Assembly: GCA_012839215.1 (NCBI GenBank)
Contig: DUNV01000056.1
Coordinates: 1 to 41,077, forward strand
Reading direction: 5' to 3'
DNA: 41,077 bases
Source of the DNA: Bacillota bacterium
GTDB taxonomy: Bacteria > Bacillota > Dethiobacteria > DTU022 > UBA8154
The notes beneath the pieces are model-generated. The model was not told the DNA's origin. It worked only from the letters and a program-made list of their open reading frames with translations, and did no database searches. Positions 25,864 through 33,309 of this stretch are shown piece by piece. Position 1 is the stretch's first letter, and each line of letters starts with the position of its first letter. Made by a program: the position numbers and the translations under genes.

Positions 25864-27183
25864 ATGGAGATAGAGCTAAAAAATCTTAAAGGTACCCGTG
25901 ATTATTTGCCTACCGAACAACAGATCAGAAATAAAATCAGGAACACCCTGGAAACTGTTTTTCATAGATACGGTTACCGCCCTCTGGAAACGCCGATACT
26001 TTGCCTGTTTGATATCCTTGCCTCCAAATATGCCGGCGGTACGGAGATACTCAAGGAGGTTTATCGCCTGCAGGATCAGGGCAAACGTGAACTGGCCCTG
26101 CGTTATGACCTGACAGTGCCATTTACCAGGGTCATCGGCATGAATCCCAATTTGCGTATGCCCTTTAAACGCTACGAAATTGGAAAGGTATTTCGGGATG
26201 GTCCCGTTAAGGCGGGCAGGCTGAGGGAATTTATGCAGTGTGATGTTGATATTGTCGGTGTAAGGTCTGCTATGGCCGAAGCCGAAATGATGTCCATAGC
26301 ATTTGATGCCTTCGATGAATTGGGGCTGGATATATATATCTCCTATAACAATAGAAAATTTTTAACGGGCGTTCTGGGAAATATTGGCCTAACGGAAGAT
26401 CAGGTTAATGAGGCAGTAATCTCGCTCGATAAGGTGGAAAAAATTGGCGAGGAAGGCGTCAGGGAAGAGCTTGCCGGGAAAGGGATACACCAAACACTGA
26501 TAGGCAAGATCTTTACCATCTTCCGGCAGGGAGAAAAGCCGGATTTCTACTCCTCTTTCTCCTCGGATACGCTTACCCAGGAAGGTCTTGCCGAACTAAA
26601 CGAGCTAGGAAACTATCTTGAGGCCCTTGATCTTACAAGCAGATCAGTCTTTAATCCCCTTTTGGCTAGGGGGCTGGAAATTTACACCGGAACTGTTTTC
26701 GAGGTATTCCTATCTAGTAGGGCAATAACCTCCAGCATCGGCGGAGGTGGACGTTATGATAAAATAATCGGCGGTTTTTTAGAAAGTGGCGAAGAATACC
26801 CTGCAACCGGTATCTCCTTTGGTCTTGATGTCATTTATACAGCGTTGGGTCTAAAAAGTGATAGTATTGGAATCCAGCCCATCGCAGATTTTTTCCTGAT
26901 TCCCCTTGGTACAGAAAAGGAAACCCTACAGGTTGCCCAAAGGCTGCGAAAAATGGGTTTCAATGTAGAAGTAGAGATGTCCGGTAAAAGATTAAAAAGG
27001 TCCCTTGATTACGCAAACAAGGAGGGCATCCCCTTTGTCCTTATCCTTGGCGAAAACGAACTTCAGCAGAATAAAATTGCCCTAAAAAATATGGAGGATG
27101 GCAAAGAAGAAAGAATTTCTTTAGCTGAACTTGAAAACAACATTACCGTATTTACCGGCGCGGACTTAAAGAAAAAATTTTAA
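25864..27183 (+). CDS. hisS: Histidyl-tRNA synthetase (class II)
   Basis: 439 aa. LKGTRDYLPTEQQIRNKI opens the catalytic domain. Motif 2 is RYEIGKVFRDGPVKAGRLRE, followed by FMQCDVDIVG. The histidine-binding motif reads ARGLEIYTGTVFE, where most bacterial enzymes have RGLDYY. Motif 3: GGGGRYDKIIGGF and TGISFGLDV. The anticodon-binding domain starts near residue 330 (DFFLIPLGTEKETLQVAQRL). A HisZ-type regulator would usually lack the intact HisA motif, so a working synthetase is more likely, possibly of a separate clade from the housekeeping enzyme. Whether it is the only hisS in the genome cannot be told. Confidence 0.9.
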   Translation: MEIELKNLKGTRDYLPTEQQIRNKIRNTLETVFHRYGYRPLETPILCLFDILASKYAGGTEILKEVYRLQDQGKRELALRYDLTVPFTRVIGMNPNLRMPFKRYEIGKVFRDGPVKAGRLREFMQCDVDIVGVRSAMAEAEMMSIAFDAFDELGLDIYISYNNRKFLTGVLGNIGLTEDQVNEAVISLDKVEKIGEEGVREELAGKGIHQTLIGKIFTIFRQGEKPDFYSSFSSDTLTQEGLAELNELGNYLEALDLTSRSVFNPLLARGLEIYTGTVFEVFLSSRAITSSIGGGGRYDKIIGGFLESGEEYPATGISFGLDVIYTALGLKSDSIGIQPIADFFLIPLGTEKETLQVAQRLRKMGFNVEVEMSGKRLKRSLDYANKEGIPFVLILGENELQQNKIALKNMEDGKEERISLAELENNITVFTGADLKKKF

Positions 27184-27217
27184 TAGTATAAAGGAAATAC
27201 AAACGGCCAAACTATAG

Positions 27218-27270
27218 GAGCGGGTAATTCCCGCTCTAAGGGAGGCCATGAGAACACCCCTTGGCCTCCC
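27218..27270 (+). promoter_or_regulatory. Tandem leader hairpins before the DUF1540 gene
   Basis: Two perfect stems in the hisS-DUF1540 gap: GAGCGGG/CCCGCTC with a 5-nt loop (27218-27236), and GGGAGGCC/GGCCTCCC with a 15-nt loop (27240-27270). Neither is followed by a T-run, so they are not standard terminators. The CCTCC in the second 3' arm could instead pair with the GGAGG of the next gene's ribosome site (27282-27286), giving a possible on/off switch. The stems are seen; the switching is inferred. Confidence 0.55.
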
Positions 27271-27293
27271 CGAAAAACAAAGGAGGTTAATCA

Positions 27294-27536
27294 ATGCCCG
27301 ATATTCATTGCAGCATCCAAAACTGCCATTACTGGAGAAATGGCTACATGTGCGGTGCCAGTGAAATTATGGTTACCTCAGATGCAGTAGGAGCCATTGA
27401 ACCTGATAGCTATGATGCCGTAAACCATGCCAATTTAAAACCCACTCCGGCCAATAGCTGTATGGAAACTTGTTGCAAAACATTTGTGGATAAAAGTTCT
27501 CCACATATTGATGCAGATGGGGTTACCAGGCTATAA
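27294..27536 (+). CDS. DUF1540 cysteine-rich protein
   Basis: An 80-aa small protein with a DUF1540 pattern: CSIQNCHYWRNGYMCGASEI near the start and SCMETCCKTF near residue 60. Six or more cysteines could bind a metal. Such proteins are common in spore-forming Clostridia and have no known function. AAAGGAGG precedes the ATG by 7-8 nt. It follows hisS by 110 bp behind two hairpins and ends in a terminator, so it is either the tail of the hisS unit or separately transcribed. Confidence 0.85.
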   Translation: MPDIHCSIQNCHYWRNGYMCGASEIMVTSDAVGAIEPDSYDAVNHANLKPTPANSCMETCCKTFVDKSSPHIDADGVTRL

Positions 27537-27559
27537 TAAAATAGTTTCCAGAAAGTCCC

Positions 27560-27606
27560 AAAGGGGGCTTCGGGGGTATTAATTCCACCCCAAGCCCCTT
27601 TTACAT
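27560..27606 (+). terminator. Intrinsic terminator after the DUF1540 gene
   Basis: Long bulged stem AAGGGGGCTT...GGGGT / ACCCC.AAGCCCCTT with an ATTAATTCC loop, ending in TTTTA. Confidence 0.75.
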
Positions 27607-27627
27607 TAATGGTTATAAAAAGCCTAC

Positions 27628-27816
27628 TTAATCCTTTTGGATTTGTTTTGGTGCAAAGCCCAAACAGGATCGACCCGAAGAACTGAATACATCTGCAGAG
27701 GGAATACCCCTGGATTTAAAACCGTGCAACCTGCACCCCCGGGGAAAATTGCTATCCCAGGTAACATAGAAGTGCTTGCACCTGTAACAGTTAACTCTTG
27801 AATGTTTCCTGGTCAC
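27628..27816 (-). CDS. Small Cys-rich protein translationally coupled to murC
   Basis: A 62-aa protein. CYRCKHFYVTWD, then FPRGCRLHGFKS, and SSGRSCLGF give at least four evenly spaced cysteines and a histidine, likely a zinc site. I recall similar short proteins as conserved hypotheticals in Clostridia and Deltaproteobacteria, sometimes mislabelled uracil-DNA glycosylase. The GTG start overlaps the TGA stop of murC (GTGA, 27813-27816), which implies translational coupling. No function can be given. Confidence 0.7.
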   Translation of the reverse strand: MTRKHSRVNCYRCKHFYVTWDSNFPRGCRLHGFKSRGIPSADVFSSSGRSCLGFAPKQIQKD

Positions 27817-29204
27817 CCTTTGCCACCACCCTGTCCGGGGGATAGCAGCTTATGCAGTTCCCTGCCAACCTTCCAGATGTCCCCTGCCCCCATCGTCAGG
27901 ACAATATCTCCTTCCTTCACAGACTCTAGCAGATAATTGATGGCAGCTGAAAAATTTCCCGAATAATAAACGCCCTGATGACCCCTTTCCTTGATCCCTT
28001 CTGCCAATCGGCAGGAGGTAATACCCGGTATGGGCGCCTCCCCAGCCGTGTAGATATCTGTTAAAACAAGTAAATCCGCTGCATCAAAGGATTCGATAAA
28101 ATCCTTCCATAAAAAACCTGTCCGGGTAAAACGGTGTGGCTGGAAAAGACAGATAATTCTTCTGCCATTCAAGCGTACCGCCTCTAAAGTTGCCCTGATC
28201 TCGGTAGGATGATGGGCGTAATCATCAACAATAAGAACTCTACCAACCTCACCGATAATTTCAAAACGCCTACGGGCACCATCAAATGTGGGGAATGTTT
28301 CCCTAATAATAGAAAAATCGATACCCAGGTGCAGGGCTACTGCCGCTGCACCAAGCGCGTTGCAAACATTGTAGATACCTGGCACCCTCAGGACAATTTC
28401 CCCAAGAGGCTTTTCCTTTTGCAGAAGGCGAAAACGCGAGCCCAGACCCTCCACCCTGATCTGATCCCCCCGGATCTCCGCACCCTCTGATAGCCCGTAA
28501 GAAACCGAGCGTGGGCCCCATGCCTTACTTAACACATTAAGGTGGGGGTCATCCAGGTAGTAAAAAATTGTCCCCCCCGCCTTAACATTATCGGCAAAGG
28601 CACGGTATGTATTAATTAGCTTGCTAAAATCCCCTTCATAGTATTCAAGGTGATCAGCCTCAATATTGGTTAACAAACATAAAAAGGGATTATACCGCAA
28701 AAAAGAATGGTCGCTTTCGCAGGCCTCCGCGACGATATAAGGACTTTTGCCCAACCGTGCATTTCCATCAAAGAAGGAAACCTCGCCCCCAATCACGGCA
28801 GTGGGATCCAGGCCGCCCCTCTCTAACAACAAGGCCAGCATAGCGGTAACCGTCGTTTTGCCATGGGTCCCTGCAACAGCAATGCCAACTCTCTCGTTTA
28901 ATAAGGCTGCCAGTAGCTTGGAGCGATGCCAGGCAGGAATTTCCCTGCGGCGGGCTTCCCCGAGTTCAGGATTGTCTATGGGAATAGCTGTAGAGTAAAC
29001 CAATAGTTCGGCATCCCCCACCTGATGGGCGTCATGCCCCAGATAGATTTTCGCTCCGGCCTTTTTTAGGATCCCGATCAGCCTTGAGTTGTTAATATCT
29101 GATCCCCTAACATCAAAGCCATCCTGTAAAAGGACAAGGGCCAGGGCGCTCATACCATAGCCCCCGATACCGGTAAAGTGTATTTTACGAATATTTTTCA
29201 ACAT
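27813..29204 (-). CDS. murC: UDP-N-acetylmuramate-L-alanine ligase
   Basis: MurC adds L-alanine to UDP-MurNAc in the cytoplasmic stage of peptidoglycan synthesis. 463 aa, full length. The N-terminal domain has IHFTGIGGYGMSALA, the ATP loop is GTHGKTTVTAML, and further Mur-ligase landmarks are EACESDHSFLRY, NIEADHLEYY, and DDYAHHPTEIRATL with QPHRFTRT in the C-terminal domain. ATG 29204 with AAGGGG 6 nt upstream is preferred over the 25-residue longer frame. It stands apart from any division/cell-wall (dcw) cluster in this window. A DnaA-box cluster lies in its upstream gap. Confidence 0.95.
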   Translation of the reverse strand: MLKNIRKIHFTGIGGYGMSALALVLLQDGFDVRGSDINNSRLIGILKKAGAKIYLGHDAHQVGDAELLVYSTAIPIDNPELGEARRREIPAWHRSKLLAALLNERVGIAVAGTHGKTTVTAMLALLLERGGLDPTAVIGGEVSFFDGNARLGKSPYIVAEACESDHSFLRYNPFLCLLTNIEADHLEYYEGDFSKLINTYRAFADNVKAGGTIFYYLDDPHLNVLSKAWGPRSVSYGLSEGAEIRGDQIRVEGLGSRFRLLQKEKPLGEIVLRVPGIYNVCNALGAAAVALHLGIDFSIIRETFPTFDGARRRFEIIGEVGRVLIVDDYAHHPTEIRATLEAVRLNGRRIICLFQPHRFTRTGFLWKDFIESFDAADLLVLTDIYTAGEAPIPGITSCRLAEGIKERGHQGVYYSGNFSAAINYLLESVKEGDIVLTMGAGDIWKVGRELHKLLSPGQGGGKG

Positions 29205-29285
29205 TGAATTCCCCTTTTCTTGGATGACCCTAATTAAAATACCCCCGTGTTGCAACTGCAATATTTTATGTGAACCCAACGGAAA

Positions 29286-29379
29286 TTGTGAACAACTTTT
29301 CTGCTTTACACTGTTAACAGGCTATTTCTTGTGGATAACTCTGTGGATAATGTGAATTGTTTTGTTGATAAGTATCAAC
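29286..29379. promoter_or_regulatory. Cluster of DnaA boxes upstream of murC
   Basis: Two perfect consensus boxes TGTGGATAA (= TTATCCACA on the minus strand) at 29330-29338 and 29342-29350, 12 bp apart. A one-mismatch box TGTTGATAA lies at 29363-29371, inside the inverted repeat GTTGATA/TATCAAC (29364-29379). A looser TGTGAACAA lies at 29287-29295. The same gap has an AT-rich stretch at 29400-29450. No replication gene is nearby, so this is more likely a DnaA regulatory or titration site than the origin. Confidence 0.65.
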
Positions 29380-29459
29380 CTAGTAGTATATGATCGCATT
29401 TAGGGAATTATTAGCGAGCTTTGTTTTACATAAATCTTATTTTTTCTTAACAAATCCGG

Positions 29460-30491
29460 CTACCCTTCCAGGGATAGCGATGGCACAGCATTTAAATCAT
29501 AAGAGGCGGTATTACCCCTACGCAAGCGGTAGTACCCCGCAGCGGCAACCATTGCCGCATTATCTGTACATAGCTCAGGTGGAGGAAAAATAACCTTTGT
29601 TTCCTCTGTTTCAACTCTTTGCCGGAGCCTGGCACGCAACTCGCTATTTGCGGCAACCCCTCCGGCAAGTAAAAATATCTTAACATTTTTTTGCCTAGCT
29701 GCCAAAAAACTTTTTTCCACAAGAACATCAATTACCGCAGCCTGAAAGGCTGAGGAAATATTATGCAAATCGATCTCCCTGCCCCTTTGCCTTTCCCGGT
29801 AGATACTATTTAGCACAGCTGTTTTCACTCCGCTGAAACTAAAATCAAGCCCTCCCTCCGGGCCCATTAAAGCCCGTGGGAAAGCAAAAGAAGAAGGATC
29901 GCCTTCCCGTGCTAGTTTATCAATAACCGGGCCGCCGGGGAAACCAAGATCCAGTGCACGGGCAATTTTGTCAAATACCTCCCCGGCCGCGTCATCCCGT
30001 GTCCTGCCCAAAATCCTGATCCGGCCATGCCCTTCCATATAAAGAATGTTGGTGTGCCCTCCCGATACAACCAGGCCAAGAAGCGGAAAGGAAATGTCCT
30101 CTCCCGTCAAGAAATTAGCATATAAATGGCCCTCAATGTGGTTAACCCCCGCCAGCGGCAAATCAAGGGAAAAAGCTAGGGCCTTGGCGACTGAGACGCC
30201 AACCAGAAGAGAGCCCACCAGCCCGGGACCATGGGAAACGGCAATCCCCTCCAGATCTGTAAACTTTACCCTGGCCTGGGCCATGGCCTCATCGATCACA
30301 GGGTTAATTATTTCCAGATGGCGGCGGGAAGCGATCTCAGGAACAATACCGCCAAAACGAAGATGGAGGTTGTCCTGGGAGGAAACAATATTGCTAAGTA
30401 CAGTGCGGCCATCTAAAACAACTGCCGCCGATGTATCATCACAGCTGGTTTCCAAACCTAATATGATAGAAGGATGGGGCACCGTAATCAC
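29460..30491 (-). CDS. tsaD: tRNA N6-adenosine threonylcarbamoyltransferase
   Basis: TsaD transfers the threonylcarbamoyl group to A37 of ANN-decoding tRNAs, together with TsaB and TsaE. 343 aa. Landmarks: GLETSCDDTSAAVV at the N-terminus, SHGPGLVGSLLVG, the iron-binding NHIEGHLYANFL, VVSGGHTNILYME, and LLAGGVAANSELRARL followed by CTDNAAM. It overlaps the rimI stop by 4 bp and is the last gene of tsaE-tsaB-rimI-tsaD. Confidence 0.96.
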   Translation of the reverse strand: MITVPHPSIILGLETSCDDTSAAVVLDGRTVLSNIVSSQDNLHLRFGGIVPEIASRRHLEIINPVIDEAMAQARVKFTDLEGIAVSHGPGLVGSLLVGVSVAKALAFSLDLPLAGVNHIEGHLYANFLTGEDISFPLLGLVVSGGHTNILYMEGHGRIRILGRTRDDAAGEVFDKIARALDLGFPGGPVIDKLAREGDPSSFAFPRALMGPEGGLDFSFSGVKTAVLNSIYRERQRGREIDLHNISSAFQAAVIDVLVEKSFLAARQKNVKIFLLAGGVAANSELRARLRQRVETEETKVIFPPPELCTDNAAMVAAAGYYRLRRGNTASYDLNAVPSLSLEG

Positions 30492-30952
30492 TCCTTTGCT
30501 ATCCCCGGATACCTGATCATGATTAAGGCATCCTCATCAACATAATAATTTTTACGCTTACCGATAACTTCAAACCCAAACCGCTCATAAATCCTTCTGG
30601 CCACCAGGTTGGAATCCCTTACTTCCAGAAATGCTTTATCAGCACCCTTTTCTTCTGCTTTTCTAAGAAGATAGGCCATCAGAAGACTTCCAATTCCCTT
30701 ATTCCTGTAGGGGGGTTTAACCGCTATAGTAGTAATGTGTGCTTCCCCATAGAGAATCCAGATACCTGCATAGCCCACAACACGACCTTCTTCATCCTTT
30801 GCCACAACATAATAGGCAAAGCGGTTGCTCATAATTTCCCCCCGGAATGATCTCCTTGACCAGGGGTAAGGAAATGAATCCTCCTCGATTTGCATCACTT
30901 CATCAAGATCATCGAGGACCATGGCAGTTGTAGTAATTTGTGTGTTGTTCAT
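30488..30952 (-). CDS. rimI: Ribosomal-protein-alanine N-acetyltransferase RimI family (GNAT)
   Basis: A 154-aa GNAT acetyltransferase. Acetyl-CoA loop region: ITTIAVKPPYRNKGIGSLLM; end of fold: FLEVRDSNLVARRIYERFGF and VGKRKNYY-like IGKRKNYYV. The family acetylates the N-terminus of ribosomal protein S18. It sits between tsaB and tsaD and overlaps both by 4 bp, the usual order in Firmicutes. Confidence 0.93.
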   Translation of the reverse strand: MNNTQITTTAMVLDDLDEVMQIEEDSFPYPWSRRSFRGEIMSNRFAYYVVAKDEEGRVVGYAGIWILYGEAHITTIAVKPPYRNKGIGSLLMAYLLRKAEEKGADKAFLEVRDSNLVARRIYERFGFEVIGKRKNYYVDEDALIMIRYPGIAKE

Positions 30953-31662
30953 TCCTTTTGCCCCCTGCGTTGCTCCCGCAGTCGTCTTTCAGCCTCGGGC
31001 AAACGGATGTAAAAGGGTTTCAGTTCATAGGCAGGAACGGGGCCCACCTTTTCCCAATCCCTATGCCCCTTTTGCAGAACCAGGGCTGCACGGTTTAGGC
31101 GGGAGGCAAAAGGAGCCTCGGAGTAGCTAGTACCAAGAGCTGCTCGCAACTTCTTCCGAAAAAGCCCCAGTGCATCACCGGTAAAAATCACATCATCCCC
31201 AAAATCTTTGGCTTTGGTTATTAATTCATCGAGGGATAATGCTTCCGGTGGCCCCATGGCCTGTGGGCCCCTGGTCCCGCCCCTATAAAAACATGTATAC
31301 ACCTGCTCCCTCCTGGCATCAAGAAGGGGACAGATCAATCCTGAGGCAAAGGCACACCCTTCGGCCAGTGCATCAAGTGTCATGACGCCGGCCATAGGGA
31401 TATCAAGGCCCTGGGCAAGCCCCTGGGCCGTAGCCATTCCGATACGGATTCCCGTAAAAGAACCCGGACCATGAGCAACCACGATACCCTGCAACTGTTT
31501 TTTGTCCACACCGGCTTCCCGGAGAAGGGCTTGCACAGCAGGCATCAGACGTTGGGAATGGGTTTTTTTTGTGTTGGTGGTAATTTCCGCCCAAAGTTTA
31601 TCCTTTTCACCCAAGGCAACGCTGCAGACAGTTGTCGTTGTATCAATCGCCAGCAGAAGCAT
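30949..31662 (-). CDS. tsaB: tRNA threonylcarbamoyladenosine biosynthesis protein TsaB
   Basis: A 237-aa ASKHA-fold partner of TsaD. N-terminus LLLAIDTTTTVCSVALGE, then VVAHGPGSFTGIRIGMATAQ and LICPLLDARREQVYTCF; these are standard for TsaB. The ATG lies inside the 3' end of tsaE (20-bp overlap), and the stop overlaps rimI. Confidence 0.95.
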   Translation of the reverse strand: MLLLAIDTTTTVCSVALGEKDKLWAEITTNTKKTHSQRLMPAVQALLREAGVDKKQLQGIVVAHGPGSFTGIRIGMATAQGLAQGLDIPMAGVMTLDALAEGCAFASGLICPLLDARREQVYTCFYRGGTRGPQAMGPPEALSLDELITKAKDFGDDVIFTGDALGLFRKKLRAALGTSYSEAPFASRLNRAALVLQKGHRDWEKVGPVPAYELKPFYIRLPEAERRLREQRRGQKE

Positions 31663-32125
31663 ATTTTTTTATTTCCTCCAAAAACATATGATTTAGTTTT
31701 CCCATGGTTCTAAAAAACAAATGGCGAACAAACTCCTGCTCGCCATGATCCTTCCTGATCTCGATTTCCAGCCTGTCTTCTGGCAAAAAAGAGGGGAATT
31801 TATCTGCCCATTCGACAAGGGTTACCCCTTCCCCATAAAAATACTCATCCAGCCCCAGCTCAAAAAGATCATCCTCATCTTCAAGGCGATAAAAATCAAA
31901 ATGATAAAGTTCAAGCTGACCATGGTAAATGTTCATCAGCACATAGGAAGGACTGTTTACCGTCCCTTCAACACCGGCACCCTGGGCAATGCCCTGGGCA
32001 AGAACTGTTTTCCCGGCACCCAGATCCCCTTTTAGCGCAATAACCATCCCCGGGGGCACTCCTTTGCCTAAAATGCGACCGATGGTTCTGGTTTCCTCTT
32101 CACCATGGCTAGTAATAACAAGCAA
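31643..32125 (-). CDS. tsaE: tRNA threonylcarbamoyladenosine biosynthesis ATPase TsaE
   Basis: About 160 aa. Walker A GDLGAGKT in the segment VIALKGDLGAGKTVLAQGIA, then SPSYVLMNIYHG, LYHFDFYRLEDEDDLFELG and LVEWADKF. TsaE is the ATPase that resets the TsaB-TsaD complex. The frame runs to an ATG at 32149 without a ribosome site. GAGGTG lies 6 nt before TTG 32125, which gives a normal N-terminus (MLVITSHGEEETRTIGR), so that start is preferred. First gene of the operon. Confidence 0.92.
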   Translation of the reverse strand: MLVITSHGEEETRTIGRILGKGVPPGMVIALKGDLGAGKTVLAQGIAQGAGVEGTVNSPSYVLMNIYHGQLELYHFDFYRLEDEDDLFELGLDEYFYGEGVTLVEWADKFPSFLPEDRLEIEIRKDHGEQEFVRHLFFRTMGKLNHMFLEEIKKYASAGD

Positions 32126-32204
32126 AAGGCACACCTCACTTACAACCATAATTCAACACAGTGATATTTTAAATATTGCACAACGTTAACTTGGCCCTTA
32201 TTTT

Positions 32205-32234
32205 ATTATAACTTTTTTATAACAAGACCTGCAA
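32205..32234 (-). promoter_or_regulatory. Promoter of the tsaE-tsaB-rimI-tsaD operon
   Basis: Minus-strand TTGCAG (32229-32234), 18-bp spacer, TATAAT (32205-32210). The rest of 32235-32320 is AT-rich and must hold the plus-strand promoter of the PRC-barrel gene, which I cannot fix. Confidence 0.65.
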
Positions 32235-32329
32235 TACAATATTTTGCTATTTTATGATAATGTATATGTATGATACGTCTGAAAAGAGCATACTAAGGTA
32301 GACTCCCCAAAAACAAGGAGGCAGGAAAG

Positions 32330-33307
32330 ATGAAAATGAAGGCAAAAGCCATCAAGGGTTTCCCTGTAGTCAGCCTGGAGGATGGCTCCCTTCTAGGTAA
32401 GGTTCAGGAATTGTTGGTAGATCCCCTTGAAAAAAAAGTGGAGGCGCTACTGATTGGTGAAAAAGGGTTTTTAAAGGGCCGTACACAATTTATTTTCTAC
32501 GATCGGGTTAAAAATATTGGCAGGGACGTTATAACCGCCGAGGCAGACAAACAGCCCACCACCCAGGAAGATCACACCCGCCTGGAAAATTTAAAAAAGG
32601 GTTCCTTCCTTGGAAATAGTATTATCAGCCAGGACGGCAATTATTTGGCCCGTGTGCAGGACTACACCTTCAACACACAGACTGGGAGCATAGAATACCT
32701 GCACCTTTTCGATTGCCGAAAAGAGTTTGATATTGATGAGGGAACAAGCCTGGATATGGAAGGAGTATTAAACCTGGGCCGGGACTATGTCATTGCACAA
32801 GTAAATTATGAAGAATACCTTGTTAAACCGGAAATGGAAGAAAAATCCCATAGGGAGGATGCGGGCATTTCCCGGGAGGCCGGAAAAACTGATTCCCGCA
32901 CAGAGGGGGAAAAGGAAGAGTTTAGGGAGGAAAGTTATGAAAGCAGCCAAGGCAATGTCAGGGGGCAGGCCACGCAAGAAGAAGGGCACACCAATGCCAT
33001 CTTCGACAAGCTAAAAGATCTATGGAGCAACCTCGAATGGGAGATCTCACGTGAGGGGAAACATCTGGCCAAAGAAACTAGGGAGAAAATGAAAAGGTAC
33101 ACCTTAGGTAAAAAGGCCAGTTATACTGTCCGCGACATACAGGGCTATCCGCTGGTCACCGCAGGCGAAACAATTGATGAAAATACCATTAATAAGGCCG
33201 AGGCGCAGGAAAGGATGGGCATGTTGTTTCTTTCCGCCATTTCGCATGAAGTAGAAGATGGTGTAGGTGTAATTGGGGATAAAATCAGCAGTTTTTTCCG
33301 TGCCTAG
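32330..33307 (+). CDS. Double PRC-barrel domain protein with charged linker
   Basis: A 325-aa soluble protein. Two PRC-barrel-like units occupy residues ~3-75 (KGFPVVSLEDGSLLGKVQEL) and ~88-165 (KGSFLGNSIISQDGNYLARV). A very charged linker at ~170-225 is rich in Glu, Arg and Ser. A C-terminal part follows (SYTVRDIQGYPLVTAGETID and AQERMGMLFLSAIS), in which GYPLVTAGETI may be a further short barrel-like motif. PRC barrels occur in RimM, photosynthetic reaction centres and sporulation proteins of the YlmC/YmxH type; a spore or stress role is a guess. AAGGAGG precedes the ATG. Its stop codon is 2 bp from the converging hisC stop. Confidence 0.75.
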   Translation: MKMKAKAIKGFPVVSLEDGSLLGKVQELLVDPLEKKVEALLIGEKGFLKGRTQFIFYDRVKNIGRDVITAEADKQPTTQEDHTRLENLKKGSFLGNSIISQDGNYLARVQDYTFNTQTGSIEYLHLFDCRKEFDIDEGTSLDMEGVLNLGRDYVIAQVNYEEYLVKPEMEEKSHREDAGISREAGKTDSRTEGEKEEFREESYESSQGNVRGQATQEEGHTNAIFDKLKDLWSNLEWEISREGKHLAKETREKMKRYTLGKKASYTVRDIQGYPLVTAGETIDENTINKAEAQERMGMLFLSAISHEVEDGVGVIGDKISSFFRA

Positions 33308-33309
33308 GA

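Noticed and set aside
29286-29450. Chromosomal origin of replication
   Set aside because: DnaA boxes are present, but there is no dnaA, dnaN or rpmH nearby and too few boxes; kept as a DnaA-binding cluster only.
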